A stretch of DNA of 64,000 nucleotides from Corallium rubrum (GCA_964035015.1 OZ036012.1:1250073-1314072); one strand, 5' to 3'; counted from the stretch's first letter, positions 44,344 to 55,903 are shown. Made by a program: numbers and translations. Notes: generated by a model from the letters alone, not told the origin.

Positions 44344-44564
44344 ACCCTTGTGCAAGCTCACCATGTCAAAATGTGGGACAGTGTACATCACAAGGACAGA
44401 CGTACAATTGCAAGTGTCCAAGTCGTTATGAAGGAAAGAACCTTCTAGATAACCTATCAACAACAAAACTAGGTGGGCGAGGCGTACATGAGGATATTGT
44501 ATTGCGCTATAAACAGATGACTGAACAATGTAAATTGCATATCACAAACACACTAACGTACTAA
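44344..44564 (+). CDS. EGF-like domain exon, calcium-binding-type start DPC
   Basis: The acceptor TATATAAG precedes ACCCTTGTGC. Joined in phase 1 to the exon ending 39340, it reads DPCASSPCQNVGQC, TYNCKCPSRYEGKN, a classic EGF pattern. The sixth Cys, expected after GKN, is Leu here, and the frame runs on without a donor to TACTAA at 44562-44564. It may be a last exon, or a decayed one. The intron to the previous exon is about 5 kb and full of repeats. Confidence 0.65.
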
Positions 44565-44880
44565 AGATACTTAGACATACTATTGTATTCGCAAAATTAA
44601 TATAAGAGCCCTGCTCAAAATTTTAAAATGCAATTCTTCAGAATGACTTAAGATTACATTAAATATACTTATAACCGATCTTCTGCATTAATTAAATTAT
44701 TGTGAAATAAAAAAACCCAAATCAAACCAACATGTGTGTTTACTTTATGAAGCAATAAATAAATATATTGTACCAACCAACATTGATTATTTATACATTA
44801 AAATGTAAAATTCTAGGCACTTAATACAAGTGCCTTTTTGTTTACAAATTCTCAGCAAAAAAACGAGCATGTCAACCTTT

Positions 44881-45240
44881 TCAGGATTTAACCGCGCTCG
44901 TGCTGGAGTGCTTACAAGTCCTGCCTTGCTGAACCAACTCGCCCGTTGTGAGGAAATCAGTTTTGTACCTTGGATCAAGGAATGAAGTAACATTCATCAA
45001 AACTTTGAGATCCTCTGCAACATATTTCGAGTTCAAACGACGGAGAATTTCGGTTTTCAGTTGACATGCCAACGGGAGATCTCCATCTTGACTAGCCAAT
45101 TCGACGGTAGACAAACGGCGGTGAATAAGTGGCTTCAGCGCACTAATGGTAACATACGTGCTTGCCGACAAAATGTCAGTGAACCCGTCTTATGTGCGTC
45201 TTTTATGCATAGTCATCGGATAAGAATGCAAAATATAAGT
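44881..45240 (-). pseudogene. hAT-family transposase fragment (ZBED-like)
   Basis: ALKPLIHRRLSTVELASQDG, CQLKTEILRRLNSKY and NVTSFLDPRYKTDFL match the region before the C-terminal dimerisation domain of hAT transposases (FLDPRFK motif). The rest of the protein is not present. Confidence 0.6.
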
Positions 45241-45362
45241 TAAACTGAAAAACTTTGAATCGGTTTTTCGTTTCTTTCGGTTTTTCGGTTTTCCACCGTG
45301 AAAGAAACCGGAAAACCGATCTCAAAACAAAACCGATCTTTTCCGGTTAACCGCGTCAGCCT

Positions 45363-45365
<3 letters not shown>

Positions 45366-45425
<60 letters not shown>
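45366..45425. repeat. (AT)n microsatellite
   Basis: Uninterrupted AT tract. Confidence 0.95.
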
Positions 45426-45428
<3 letters not shown>

Positions 45429-45429
45429 A

Positions 45430-45535
45430 TGTTTACAACACGAGCGGCCGTGTTGTATTGAATATACAATCACGAGCCGAAGGCGAGTGATTGTATATTC
45501 AATACAACAAGGACGCGAGTGTTGTAAACAACTTG
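45430..45535. repeat. Hairpin element with about 40-bp arms
   Basis: GTTTACAACACGAGCGGCCG...TTGAATATACAATCACGAG is matched in inverse by CTCGTGATTGTATATTCAA-type sequence ending GTGTTGTAAAC. A diverged partial copy lies at about 43390-43460. Confidence 0.7.
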
Positions 45536-45566
45536 TGAAATGAATGAATAGTAAAAATCCCTTTGG

Positions 45567-45655
45567 GATATTGAGATGCTAATTAGTTACAAGCACTAGT
45601 GGTTGTATCAGAAGAGTATACATCCACTAGTGGTTGTAACTAATTAGCATCATTG
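45567..45655. repeat. Hairpin with about 32-bp arms
   Basis: GATGCTAATTAGTTACAA plus ACTAGTGGTTGTAT is inverted around CAGAAGAG. Confidence 0.75.
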
Positions 45656-45747
45656 GTTTTAGTTTGTATGGGGTTAACAGGGGTAACATGTGACGTAATT
45701 TCTGAAATTGGATTGGTTGCAAAACTCATGAATTAGTAATGAATTTC

Positions 45748-45751
<4 letters not shown>

Positions 45752-45828
<77 letters not shown>
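45752..45828. repeat. (AT)n microsatellite
   Basis: AT tract at the 3' end of the minus-strand PLE. Confidence 0.95.
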
Positions 45829-45829
<1 letters not shown>

Positions 45830-45949
45830 CACTAATATAGTTTCATATTACAAGAAAGAAAAAACGATAAAAAGGAGATTAAAACAACTTAAAATTTTAA
45901 ACTATAAACTATAAACGATCTAAAATTATATAATAGACCAATGAAATGC

Positions 45950-46414
45950 TTACCAGGTCACAAATACAAAATAGAAATGTGTGAATAATGTGATGAAAGA
46001 TGAACATGATAAGATGAGGTGTGAAATAACATAAAAGGCAAAGAAAATTATAATAAAGAAGACAGAAATAAAATATATATCAAAACAAAAAAAGTGGTAT
46101 AGAGGAAATATTTCATTTAGAGAAGGTCGAGATTTTGAAATGAGTAAGCTCTCGCGAAGAAGGAGTTCAAGATTAGAGTTAGAACGAGAGGAAGATAGTA
46201 TGGTGAATTCACATGGTGAGATGTTGTGTTTAGTGCGGCGGACTTGAGAGAGAATTCCTGAGAAAGACGAAACGATCCGTTTCATTCCTGTCAAAGGCGA
46301 AACCCCCATGTGTTCTGAGATTCGCGTGTGAAGAAGTCGGCGAGTTTGGCCAATATACAACGCTCCGCAGCATTGACACGTGTACTGATAAACAACACGC
46401 GATCTCATCAACAT
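45950..46414 (-). CDS. PLE GIY-YIG endonuclease domain
   Basis: YTCQCCGALYIGQTRRLLHT, then RISEHMGVSPLTG and LLLRESLLISKSRPSLNE give the zinc pair, the GIY-YIG signature, the Arg/His helix and the catalytic Glu. A frameshift separates it from the RT thumb at 46429-46773. The C-terminal hydrophobic tail after SLNE is probably read-through into 3' UTR. Confidence 0.8.
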   Translation of the reverse strand: MLMRSRVVYQYTCQCCGALYIGQTRRLLHTRISEHMGVSPLTGMKRIVSSFSGILSQVRRTKHNISPCEFTILSSSRSNSNLELLLRESLLISKSRPSLNEIFPLYHFFCFDIYFISVFFIIIFFAFYVISHLILSCSSFITLFTHFYFVFVTW

Positions 46415-46913
46415 GGGGATTCGGTCCTTTAAGAAAAGAAACTCGACAGACGTCTACCAGATTTGAAAATAAAACGTAAAGAAACATCTGGGAAGGCAGA
46501 AGAACATAATTTCTTAATTTTTGTTCGGAGCTGAAGAGAGTGTAATCCAGTAAACGGAAGTGAAAAGTAGAGAATAGTCTTATGAAGGGGGTTAACGTCT
46601 CGAGAAGAGGTGGGAGAAAACCGTTTGTCAAGAAAAGCACGAATACAACGGTCAAGAAAAGCATTAGGATAGCCATTGTTAAGAAAGAGTTTCTTAAGTT
46701 TAGCTAGTACCGAATGAAACAAATGGTATGAAGAGCAAATTTTGAAACAACGATCAAGAAGAGTATAAAACAAACCACGTTTGAAAGACAGGGGAATGAA
46801 GCTATCAAAATTAGTAAATAAACCAGTGAAAGTGGGTTTGCGATAAACTGACGTAGAAAAGTTGTCAGAGCGATCAATTGAGACATCTAAGAAAGGAAGA
46901 GTGGAGTTGTTTT

Positions 46914-47603
46914 CTAACTCACTGGTAAAGGTAATATTAGGGTGTTGAGAATTAAGGTATCTTGAAAAGGACGAACATGATCACGAGAACGAAAAATAAC
47001 AAAACAATCACCAACATAACGACGAAAGAAAAGTGGTTTAAATTTAAGTGGACAATTAGCTAACCAATGACGTTCATGGTAAGATAAGGTGTTGGCAAAT
47101 AGAGGACCAAGTGGCGAGCCCATAGCTACACCATCCACTTGTTCATAAAGACGGTTATTAAACGGGAAATGACAATTCTTAACTGAAAAATTTAAAAGAT
47201 AGCGGAGCTGTGATACCGAAAAACCTTCAAAAAGAGTGTAATTTTGAAAAGCCTTATTAATCATAATATCAATGGTTTCGTCAAGCGGGACATTAGTGAA
47301 CAAGGAATTAACGTCAGAACTAGCCATAAAAACGTTTTCAGAATCAAGATTAAGAGAACGTAGGTCGTCAAGAAAAGAAAAAGTGTCTGAAATCATAAAG
47401 GGATTAATGAAAAGAGAATTAAGAATGGTGACAAGAAATTTTGAAAGTTTGTAAGAGTGAGTGTTAATTGCAGAAAGAATAGGTCTAAAAGGAAGACTGG
47501 TCTTGTGCACCTTAGGTAAACCGTACAAAATACCTGGTCTAGAGCCAGAAGGACATAATTGTTCGTATACATCATTAGGTATGACATTATAATCGTTCTT
47601 CAA
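46914..47603 (-). pseudogene. PLE reverse transcriptase with YVGD in place of YVDD
   Basis: 229 codons with PKVHK, SSDVNSLFTNVPLDETIDI and VDGVAMGSPLGPLFAN. The catalytic box reads RRYVGDCFVIF, whereas the sister copy at 48.8 kb has YVDD, so one catalytic Asp has become Gly. The frame breaks after RDHVRPFQD. Confidence 0.85.
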
Positions 47604-47632
47604 ACTACGGAGGAACGAGCGCAGATGATTTC

Positions 47633-49265
47633 TCTATCTGAAAAGTCCGTTTCAGAAAGAGAAAACAGTAGAAAAATCGAGAAACATCAGAAAATACAAG
47701 AGAAAAAGTTACTCCGACTCTGTTCTACATCTACTTCCCCGTCTGTTAATCCTGATGATGTTATTTTTAATTATTCAAGCCGTGTGTTATCGCCTGAAGA
47801 GAAGATCATCTTAGCGAAAGGTTTAAATTTCGCTCTCCCACGTAACAAGTTGGACTTTTGTGATTTTCTCATACCCTTCGAGTTTCTTCCCCGACAATTA
47901 AAACGAGACTGAAACTATGTGCAACAATTCTGGTGTTGATGATTCTTTTAAAACGAAACTTAAAGACATTGCTTTATCCGGCTACAGAAACTTTGCGCCG
48001 CCAAACTTCTTACTCACCCGTGATGATTACCAGATCCTGAAGAATTTAAAAGACGACCCGAACATTTTCATTATGAAGCCAGACGAAGGCAATGGCATTG
48101 TTTTGGTTGACAAGACGGATTATGATCGTAAAATGCTTAACATTCTGTCCGACTCATTAAAATTTAAGGAACTTAACTCCGATCCGCTCAAGCATACGAT
48201 CATTCGTGAAAATCATCTGCGCTCGTTCCTCCGTAGTTTGAAGAACGATAATGTCATACCTAATGATGTATACGAACAATTATGTCCTTCTGGCTCTAGA
48301 CCAGGTATTTTGTACGGTTTACCTAAGCCAAGGTGCACAAGACCAGTCTTCCCTTTAGACCTATTCTTTCTGCAATTAACATTCACTCTTACAAACTTTC
48401 AAAATTTCTTGTCACCATTCCTAATTCTCTTTTCATTAGTCCCTTTATGATTTCAGACACTTTTTCTTTTCTTGAAGACCTACGTTCTCTTAATCTTGAT
48501 TCTGAAAACGTTTTTATGGCTAGTTCTGATGTTAATTCCTTGTTCACTAATGTCCCGCTTGACGAAACCATTGATATTATGATTAATAAGGCTTTTCAAA
48601 ATTACACTCTTTTTGAAGGTTTTTCGGTATCACAGCTCCGCTATCTTTTAAATTTTTCAGTTAAGAATTGTCATTTCCTATTTAATAACCGTCTTTATGA
48701 ACAAGTGGATGGTGTAGCTATGGGCTCGCCACTTGGTCCTCTATTTGCCAACACCTTCTTGTCTTACCATGAACGTCATTGGTTAGCTAATTGCCCACTT
48801 GAATTTAAACCACTTTTCTTTCGTCGTTATGTTGATGATTGTTTTGTTATTTTTCGTTCTCGTGATCATGTTCGTCCTTTTCAAGATTACCTTAATTCTC
48901 AACACCCTAATATTACCTTTACCAGTGAGTTAGAAAACAACAACACTCTTCCTTTCTTAGATGTCCCAATTGATCGCTCTGACAACTTTTCTACGTCAGT
49001 TTATCGTAAACCCACTTTCACTGGTTTATTTACTAATTTTGATAGCTTCATTCCCCTGTCTTTCAAACGTGGTTTGTTTTATACTCTTCTTGATCGTTAT
49101 TTCAAAATTTGCTCTTCATACCATTTGTTTCATTCGGAACTAGCTAAACTTAAGAAACTCTTTCTTAACAATGGCTATTCTAATGCTTTTCTTGACCGTT
49201 GTATTCGTGCATTTCTTGACAAACGGTTTTCTCCCACCTCTTCTCGAGACGTTAACCCCCTGTTA
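47633..49265 (+). mobile_element. Penelope-like element, plus copy, 3' truncated
   Basis: It begins with the complete 5' coding region (SEKSVSERENSRKIEKH, SPEEKIILAKGLNFALPR) and ends abruptly after TSSRDVNPL at about 49262, where BEL/Pao gag sequence begins. The nuclease domain is missing. Loss of the 3' end is unusual for a target-primed element and points to later rearrangement. Confidence 0.8.
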
Positions 49266-49268
49266 TAA
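47917..49268 (+). pseudogene. PLE reverse transcriptase, intact catalytic motifs, frameshifted
   Basis: First frame (47917-48450): FIMKPDEGNGIVLVDKTDYD and LCPSGSRPGILYGLP. After a frameshift at about 48330 the second frame (48333-49268) has HKTSLPFRPILSAIN, SSDVNSLFTNVPLDE, VDGVAMGSPLGPLFAN, RRYVDDCFVIF and thumb. A stop also separates the N-terminal frame ending at 47912. Confidence 0.85.
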
Positions 49269-49294
49269 ATAGAGATACAAAGTTCGTTATTTTG

Positions 49295-49376
49295 TTCAAC
49301 GTCAAACTCCAAATATTCAAAGTATCTGTTTGGGATTCGTACAAATCCACTATCCACAATAATCAAGCTCTACCGC
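49295..49376 (+). pseudogene. BEL/Pao gag (DUF1759-like) fragment, part 1
   Basis: The frame gives DSYKSTIHNNQALP and is cut inside the Pro codons by a TIR element. It continues at 51259 with PIDKFNYLKSLLEDQ, the signature of BEL/Pao gag proteins. Confidence 0.65.
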
Positions 49377-51250
49377 GAGATAATCTAATTGGCGCGCCTC
49401 GCGAGTCGCGAGTAAATGGCGCGAGTAGCGACTAAATGGCGCGAGTAAACTTTTGTCGCGAGGCTTTAATTTTGCGTGGGTCTTTTTCTCCGGTTTTGCT
49501 ACCGGGGGACAAAGGCTAAAAATATAGATGCAATAATATATTAACTCAAATTTCCTCAGCGTGTGTTCAGTTGTTTACGCACAGCGAATGGACAGCGATC
49601 ATGATGTATATTCTAAACGCTGTAATCGTCTACCAATATTGCTTAGCCGACTTCTATCGATTTTCATGTCGACAATTATTCTGGCCGAATATTAGTCCAT
49701 ATTTGATTAATATCTTAGCTTGCTGTCAATGTATGTCATCACTACCATATTTTCCAACGGAAAAGATATTACCGCCACCTCCAGCTAGGCACAAAAAGGC
49801 CAGACCCTACCAAAGCTCATACTTTAGATACTAGTTATATTTATGCTAATTTTCGCGCTATATAGCATCAAATTGACAAAACAGCATTCACATATCATTT
49901 ATTATAGGCAACGTATATAGAAAACAAATATAAAACAACAAGTAATTTTTGCGCGCCGTGCGTCTTTGCGTCATTCCTCACTAAATGCACTTATTAGTAA
50001 ACAGCTTGGCAATACACATTCTTGATAGATGTTTATGTTTTACTACAAAAGTGAAAAGCCGCTGTTTTTAAATTTTAGGAATAAAACTATTAGGTTTGTG
50101 TGTCCAACTGTGGTATGTCGAAACTACCTCTCTATCAGCAGGATTATGATTATCTGTCTTACACCTTTGTGGCCTTGTTCAAAAAAATATGCGTATATCG
50201 ATGCTTTTCGTAAGGATTCAAATAACTTTTATGATTGTTGAAACTCTTACGGAAAGAGTATATAGATGTTGCTACATTGCCAGAAATTTAGGACAAGATG
50301 GTGCCGCGCGTGCGCATTAACGACCATAATAATGGCGATTCTCAACAGTAAATAATAAGGACAGCACACAATAATTCAAATTTTGCTTAAACGTGTGATA
50401 TATTTCTTCTTTGTGCAGCTCCATCTGACTTCAGCATCGGCTAAGCAACAGTTATAACTAAAAAAAAATTGGCTTACCTCAACGACAAAGTACTTCCCTA
50501 GCTCGTCTTATTTTGCACTAAAAGCGCCACTATTCGTAGTGTTAGCCATAGTAATCTTTGTAAACAGGTGCTAGAAATTGGCCAAATTGACCAACAACGT
50601 TACGGGCGATGCGAAGTGCGCAGCTCGCGATGTATTAGGCAGGGTCTTACCTGAATAATGAGAATAACTAGAATAGAATAAAACACATTAGAATACATAA
50701 TTATATTATTAGGCCACCGAGAGCGGCGGCACAAATGACCCATATTTCTGGTGATGTACAAACATGAAACTTTTCAGTAAACTTTGTCATCGCACCAACT
50801 AATTATAAACTATAATATGTGTATATATAACACGATCTTAAAACGCTTTATCCATACAAATAAATGCTTGATGAGAACCATCGACTAATATTCGGCCACA
50901 ATAATTGTCGACATGAAAATCAATAGAAGTCGGCTAAGTATATTGGTAAGTCGGACGGAGCGCGATATAAAGAAACGACAGACGATTTATACAGCGTTTA
51001 GAAGATACATCGCTGTCCATAACATTCTCTGTGCGTAAACAACTGAACACACGCTGAGGAAATTTGAGATAATCTATTATTGCATCTATTTTTTTAGGTT
51101 CTTTGTCCCCCGGTAGCAAAACCAGAGAAAAAGACCCACGCAAAATTAAAGCCGGAACAAAAGCTCGCGACAAAAGTTTACTCGCGCCATTTAGTCGCTA
51201 CTCGCGCCATTTACTCGCGACTCGCGAGGCGCGCCAATTAGATTACCTCA
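49377..51250. mobile_element. 1.9-kb DNA transposon with long TIRs and 8-bp target duplication
   Basis: The ends GAGATAATCTAATTGGCGCG and, inverted, GAGGTAATCTAATTGGCGCG continue as TIRs of about 330 bp (with CTCGCGAGTCGCGAG words). TCTACCGC flanks both ends (49369-49376 and 51251-51258), and the split BEL gag frame gives the empty site. No transposase inside. Eight-bp duplications fit hAT or P-like elements. Confidence 0.8.
50275..50756. mobile_element. 482-bp copy of the CATTACC-TIR family, nested
   Basis: The ends CATTGCCAGAAATTTAGG and GGGTATAAAG-type inverted counterpart (CCCATATTTCTGGTGATG) are flanked by TA. The interior matches 6985-7590 and 14925-14976 of the 8-kb element. Non-coding. 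Confidence 0.75.
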
Positions 51251-51410
51251 TCTACCGCCGATAGACAAGTTCAACTACCTAAAATCCCTTCTCGAGGATC
51301 AGCTTCTCGAGAAGTAGAAGGATTAACCCTTGCCGAGTCAAATTATGATGCAGCCATCGAAATACGTACTCCACGACAGATTTGGAAAACCATTAAGAAA
51401 TCATCTCAGT
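51251..51410 (+). pseudogene. BEL/Pao gag (DUF1759-like) fragment, part 2
   Basis: PIDKFNYLKSLLEDQ, then after a frameshift REVEGLTLAESNYDAAIEI. This is the conserved gag segment of BEL/Pao LTR retrotransposons; no pol or LTR is seen. Confidence 0.7.
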
Positions 51411-52258
51411 GCATATAGATGAACTGCTGAAGATACAAGGTTGCACAGATTCAGAACGCGTTTCTTCATTGCGCATGGTATATGACTAAATAAATATACA
51501 TACTCGAGGGTTGGCATCCCATGGCCAGAAATCGAGGACAGTCAGCGGCAGTGGCCTGTGGGCTCAGCTTTAGATGGAAATATTAATTTGAAGATTCTGA
51601 TGGCTAAATATCGATCATTTCGGCTATAAACAGAAGTCTATAACAACAAATTAAAGTAGAGTTATTCCCTAAAATGTCTTATTGAGCCATTTCTTACCCA
51701 AATATCAAATTACAAAAGGTTTAATCGTCTAGACAGGCTTGTACACTCACAATATTAAATTGCCGCATAAATTTCGGTTATTATTTCTGAATCCACAGTC
51801 TATAACAATGTAAATAATACAGCGGTAAAGACCATGGGAACCCCTAGCAACAGTGCTTTTATAATGGCGATCAAGAACCCGAATTGTCGAGCAATGTTTT
51901 GCTTCTTCACGCTTTCTTGGCGCTTGATGGATTAAATTGCAACGACTCTGCAGCATGAAAACCCTATATTTCAAGTCGTTTGGGAACAAGTTTAAATACG
52001 TTGCAATGCCTTTAGATGCTGGTCAAAACAAAGTATTGTCCACCTCGAATGCGTCTAGATGTGGGCCCGTGCGAAAAGTCGAATATATGTTGCCAAATTT
52101 GCGTCTAAGAAAACCTCACTTCGGCAAATCTTGTGGATTTAACAGGTGCGTATATACAAGGTAAGAGGTAGGAATATAAGCTTCTCGGGAACAAATTCAA
52201 CCTTCACGGATTGACGCCAGATTTTCAGGAGTTGAAGCTTGCCTAATTTGCTAATCTT
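51411..52258. other. Unrecognised sequence
   Basis: Short frames only. It shares TAGATGTGGGCCCGT with 56064-56078 beyond the foldback element. Confidence 0.4.
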
Positions 52259-52424
52259 TTAGATGTTAGCCTGTGCACAGCCTGAAATATCCCTGTATAC
52301 AGTCTGTGAAAACTCACGCGATAGCTTGTCGAACCCCCGCGAAGCTACCCAGATCTGAGTAGTAGATTCTGATTGGCCAAAGCAACACCAGCTTCACTTC
52401 CTCTCAAGAAATGATAAATTCAAC

Positions 52425-53705
52425 ATGGCCGAAAGTCCAAACTGTGAAACTGCATTCGAGAAAGCGACCAGAGAAGTGTGTACATAACGTTTTTGCAATT
52501 ACAGCATTATTCGACAAACAAGAAGAGGCTTTACAGAGCTTCTTTTTAAAGCGTGATACAGATCATACTCCCAAAACTGTTATGGGAAATCACTGATATT
52601 TCAGTCTATACCGATCATGGCAGATATTATTTACAAGAGAGCAAGAGGCAGCAGCATAATGCTTGTTATATCTCCCCTAAAATCTCTTATGAAAGATCAA
52701 GTACGTGGATTAAAGAAGCTTAACATTTCAGCAGTGTGTGTAAAAGAATGATCAATGGCGAGTTTAACATGGAGAGCCAGGAGAGGTATTCTCTCAAGTA
52801 ATGCATGAGTCAATTCCATGAGTGACCATCCCCCCCCCGGGAATACCCCCGGGAATTTGCATTTTTTTGTAAAGATAGTTCGAATTCCCGGCCGCGGGGC
52901 AATGACTAGTGGTAAATGTCCTACCCCCGGGCAGTAGGTAAGTGGCGAATTCCCCACCCCCCGGGAACACAAAACAGCTGAAGGTACAATAAATTTAGGC
53001 AGACAATGATTATCATAAAGAATTTCTATTTTTTATTCCAACATCAAGCAACAGAATATAAATGAAATGGCTGTTGGAGCCATCAAAACAATTAACTGTA
53101 TTATTAACAGTTATAAGCAATAACTTGTGGAAACACCGGTCCACATATATAATTTTATATTACTGAGCTTTCAATCCGGTCGGAACCTTTGAAGTTTATA
53201 TCCTCGCGCATGTCGCCTCGCGCATCTTGATTCCTCGCCATCCTACGCCATCCTGGCAAGTTCCCCCGGCAGTTTGGACCTTCAAAAGAAGGTTAAAACT
53301 GCCGGGGGAACTTGCCAGGATGGCGTCGGATGGCGTAAAATATCGCGCCTGCGCATTGAAGAAATGCGGACAAGTTTTCACTCGAGTTGGACTTCTGGTT
53401 GTATTATTACTATTCTGTGGACACGTCGACACGTGGAGTCGAGAAAACCATTCACTCCCACAGTACGTCCTTTGCGGATTTCAACAGTGTCAAATTCCCG
53501 GGGGTCTTTGAGCCCTAGTACAATGTCCGGCCCCGTGCACCGCTTGGCAAGCAAATTCCCGACCCCTGGGAACAGTGTACGGAGCAAATTCCCGGGGGTG
53601 TCCCGGGGGGGGGGATGGTCACTCATGGAATTGACTCATGCATAAGACATTTAAAGACTTCCTGGAGTGTGTTGCGGTCGATGAGACACATTGTATTAGC
53701 CAGTG
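52425..53705 (+). pseudogene. RecQ-like DNA helicase exon, frameshifted and split by a MITE
   Basis: From ATG 52425: MAESPNCETAFEKATREVCT and a stop, then in other frames ALFDKQEEALQSFF, YGKSLIFQSIPIMADII (Walker A remnant; the expected TG before YGKS is lost), LVISPLKSLMKDQV (motif Ia), and after the inserted MITE KTFKDFLECVAVDETHCISQW, where the DEAH box reads DETH. A donor GTAAGT follows at 53706. RecQ-family helicases unwind DNA; this copy cannot encode one. Confidence 0.75.
52802..53642. mobile_element. 841-bp Harbinger-like MITE with TAA target duplication
   Basis: TIRs begin TGCATGAGTCAATTCCATGA and continue into GTGACCATCC and a C/G run. TAA flanks both ends (52799-52801 and 53643-53645). 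The right arm of the host foldback element at about 55520 supplies the empty site CAAGTAAGAC with a single TAA. Inside is an internal hairpin (about 53237-53335, arms near 38 bp). Confidence 0.85.
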
Positions 53706-55459
53706 GTAAGTAATTTTGTAAATATTATTGGGTCACCTGTTTAAGTATAAATAACTTTCAAATTTACAGTATGTAACATAAATGCTCTGATAACTTACTG
53801 TGCGAAATATTTAAGTTTGAGAGAATTATTCAACATATTAATATACATATATCCCTATAAAAGTATATTCACTACAAAATGATTGCCTCTTCATCTTGCG
53901 TTTCATATTTAGTTTGTTTTAGTCTCAGTGGGTCCATCTCACGAAATATCATCTAGCCTCTGTTAGCAACTAGGCATTAATAGGATAATAGTATCCCTAT
54001 TTGAACCCCCCTCGTTTAATATTAATATAGGGATAAAAAGAATTGTCTGTATAAACCTCAGTGAAATGAGGTCTCTCATTCCTGAGAGTGTCCACTTAAT
54101 TGTTGCAACAGCGACAGCTACAAAACAGTCAAACCTTGCAATATATGACAGCTTAAGGTTATGTAAACAAACTGCAATAGTATCTGAGAGCCCCCAATAG
54201 ATCCAATATTTTCTACTGTGTTCAGTACATTAATAAAGACATTCCATTCCATTTATTATTTACTGATATCATAAAGGAAATCGAAACCAATCATGTGACA
54301 GCTAAGAGGACAATCATATTATCAGACCTTAGGAAACAAATTATGTGGGCCTTTATACGGGGTACTCGAAGTCACTCTTAGAAGCAAATTTTAAAAGGGT
54401 CATCTCACAAACCCACAAGGTGTCTTGTTGAAGTGTGTCATGCTGGAACCCCAAATTCTGTTAAAAAGCACATTTCGAAGAATCTGTCAAAAAGTGATGG
54501 ACACATCAGAATTCTAATCTCTACTATTACCTTTGGGATAGGTATAAATTGCCAGGATGTATGATGTATCATACACTTTGGTCCATCAAAGAGCATAGAG
54601 TGTTATGTGTATAAAGAACAAAGAATGACTTCAAATACCCTGTATAAAAGCCCACATTGTTTCCTTGTCTGACAATATATGATTGTCCTTCTTAGCTGTC
54701 ATGTGATTGGTTTCAATTTCCTTTATGATAATAAATGGAATGGAATGCCTTTATTAATGTCCTGAACACAGTAGAAAATATTGGATCTGTACACCTTATT
54801 CAAAAATGGCCACCAAATTAGAATTCTTTTATGTGCATATAAATTAGCCCTTATGACCTCGTTTCAAAGTAAGAATTCTTTTGAATTTCCCACATGAAAA
54901 CAAGTTCATAAAGGCTAATTTATATGTATATAAAAGAATTTTAATTCTGCAGCCATTTTTGAATAAGGTCTATTGGGGGCTCTCAGATACTACTGCAGTT
55001 TGTTTACATAACCTTAAGCTGTCATATATTGCAAGGTTTGACTGTTTTGTAGCTGTCGCTGTTACAACAATTAAGTGGACACTCTCAGGAATGAGAGACC
55101 TCATTTCACTGAGGTTACAGATAATTATTTTTATCCCTATATTAATATTAAAAGAGGAGGGTTCAAATAGGGATACTATTATCCTATTAATGCCTAGTTG
55201 CTAACAGAGGCTAGATGATATTTCGTGAGATGGACCCACTGAGACTAAAACAAACTAAATATGAAACGCAAGAGGCAATCGTTTTGTAGTGAATATACTT
55301 TTATAGGGATATATGTATATTAATATGCTGAATAATTCTCTCAAACTTAAATATTTCGCACAGTAAGTTATCAGTGAGAGCATTTATGTTATATACTGTA
55401 AATGTGAAAGTAATTTATACTTAAACAGGTGACCCAATAATATTTACAAAATTACTTAC
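53706..55459. other. Arms and centre of the foldback element, no intact gene
   Basis: Intron-like sequence of the helicase copies, in inverted duplicate; the centre (about 54385-54620) is single copy. No further helicase motif recognised. Confidence 0.5.
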
Positions 55460-55903
55460 CACTGGCTAATACAATGTGTCTCATCGACTGCAACACATTC
55501 CAGTAAGTCTTTAAATGTCTTACTTGAGAGAATACCTCTCCTGGCTCTCCATGTTAAACTCGCCATTGATCATTCTTTTACACACACTGCTGAAATGTTA
55601 AGCTTCTTTAATCCACGTACTTGATCTTCTATAAGAGATTTTAGGGGAGATATAACAAGCATTATGCTGCTGCCTCTTGCTCTCTTGTAGATAATATCTG
55701 CCATGATCGGTATAGTCTGTAGACTGAAATATCAGTGATTTCCCATAACAGTTTTGGGAATATGATGTGTATAACGCTTTGAAAAGAAGCTCTGTAAAGC
55801 CTCTTTTTGTTTGTCGAATAATGCTGTAATTGCAAAAACGTTATGTACACACTTCTCTGGTCGCTTTCTCGAATGCAGTTTCACAGTTTGGACTTTCGGC
55901 CAT
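55460..55903 (-). pseudogene. RecQ-like helicase exon, second copy in right arm
   Basis: Reverse-complement twin of 52425-53705 without the MITE: the same ATG, the same early TAA after REVCT, the same YGKSLIFQ region, ISPLKSL, DETHCISQW and donor GTAAGT at 55459-55458. The shared lesions show the exon was already dead before the inverted duplication. Confidence 0.75.

Larger units (their letters stand above)
45840..47632 (-). mobile_element. Penelope-like element, minus copy, 5' truncated
   Basis: Coding order from 47632: LPKVHKTSLPFRPILSAIN (RT fingers), DVNSLFTNVPLDE, DGVAMGSPLGPLFAN, FFRRYVGDCF, thumb, then the GIY-YIG nuclease to about 45950. Several frameshifts separate these parts. It meets a plus-strand copy of the same family head to head at about 47632. 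Confidence 0.85.

Noticed and set aside
49571-49834. 87-codon ORF in the 1.9-kb TIR element
   Set aside because: It lies in the TIR and is partly mirrored at the other end; no recognisable domain.
53227-53645. Overlapping ORFs on both strands in the 841-bp MITE
   Set aside because: They translate the internal hairpin and GC-rich TIR; no recognisable domain.
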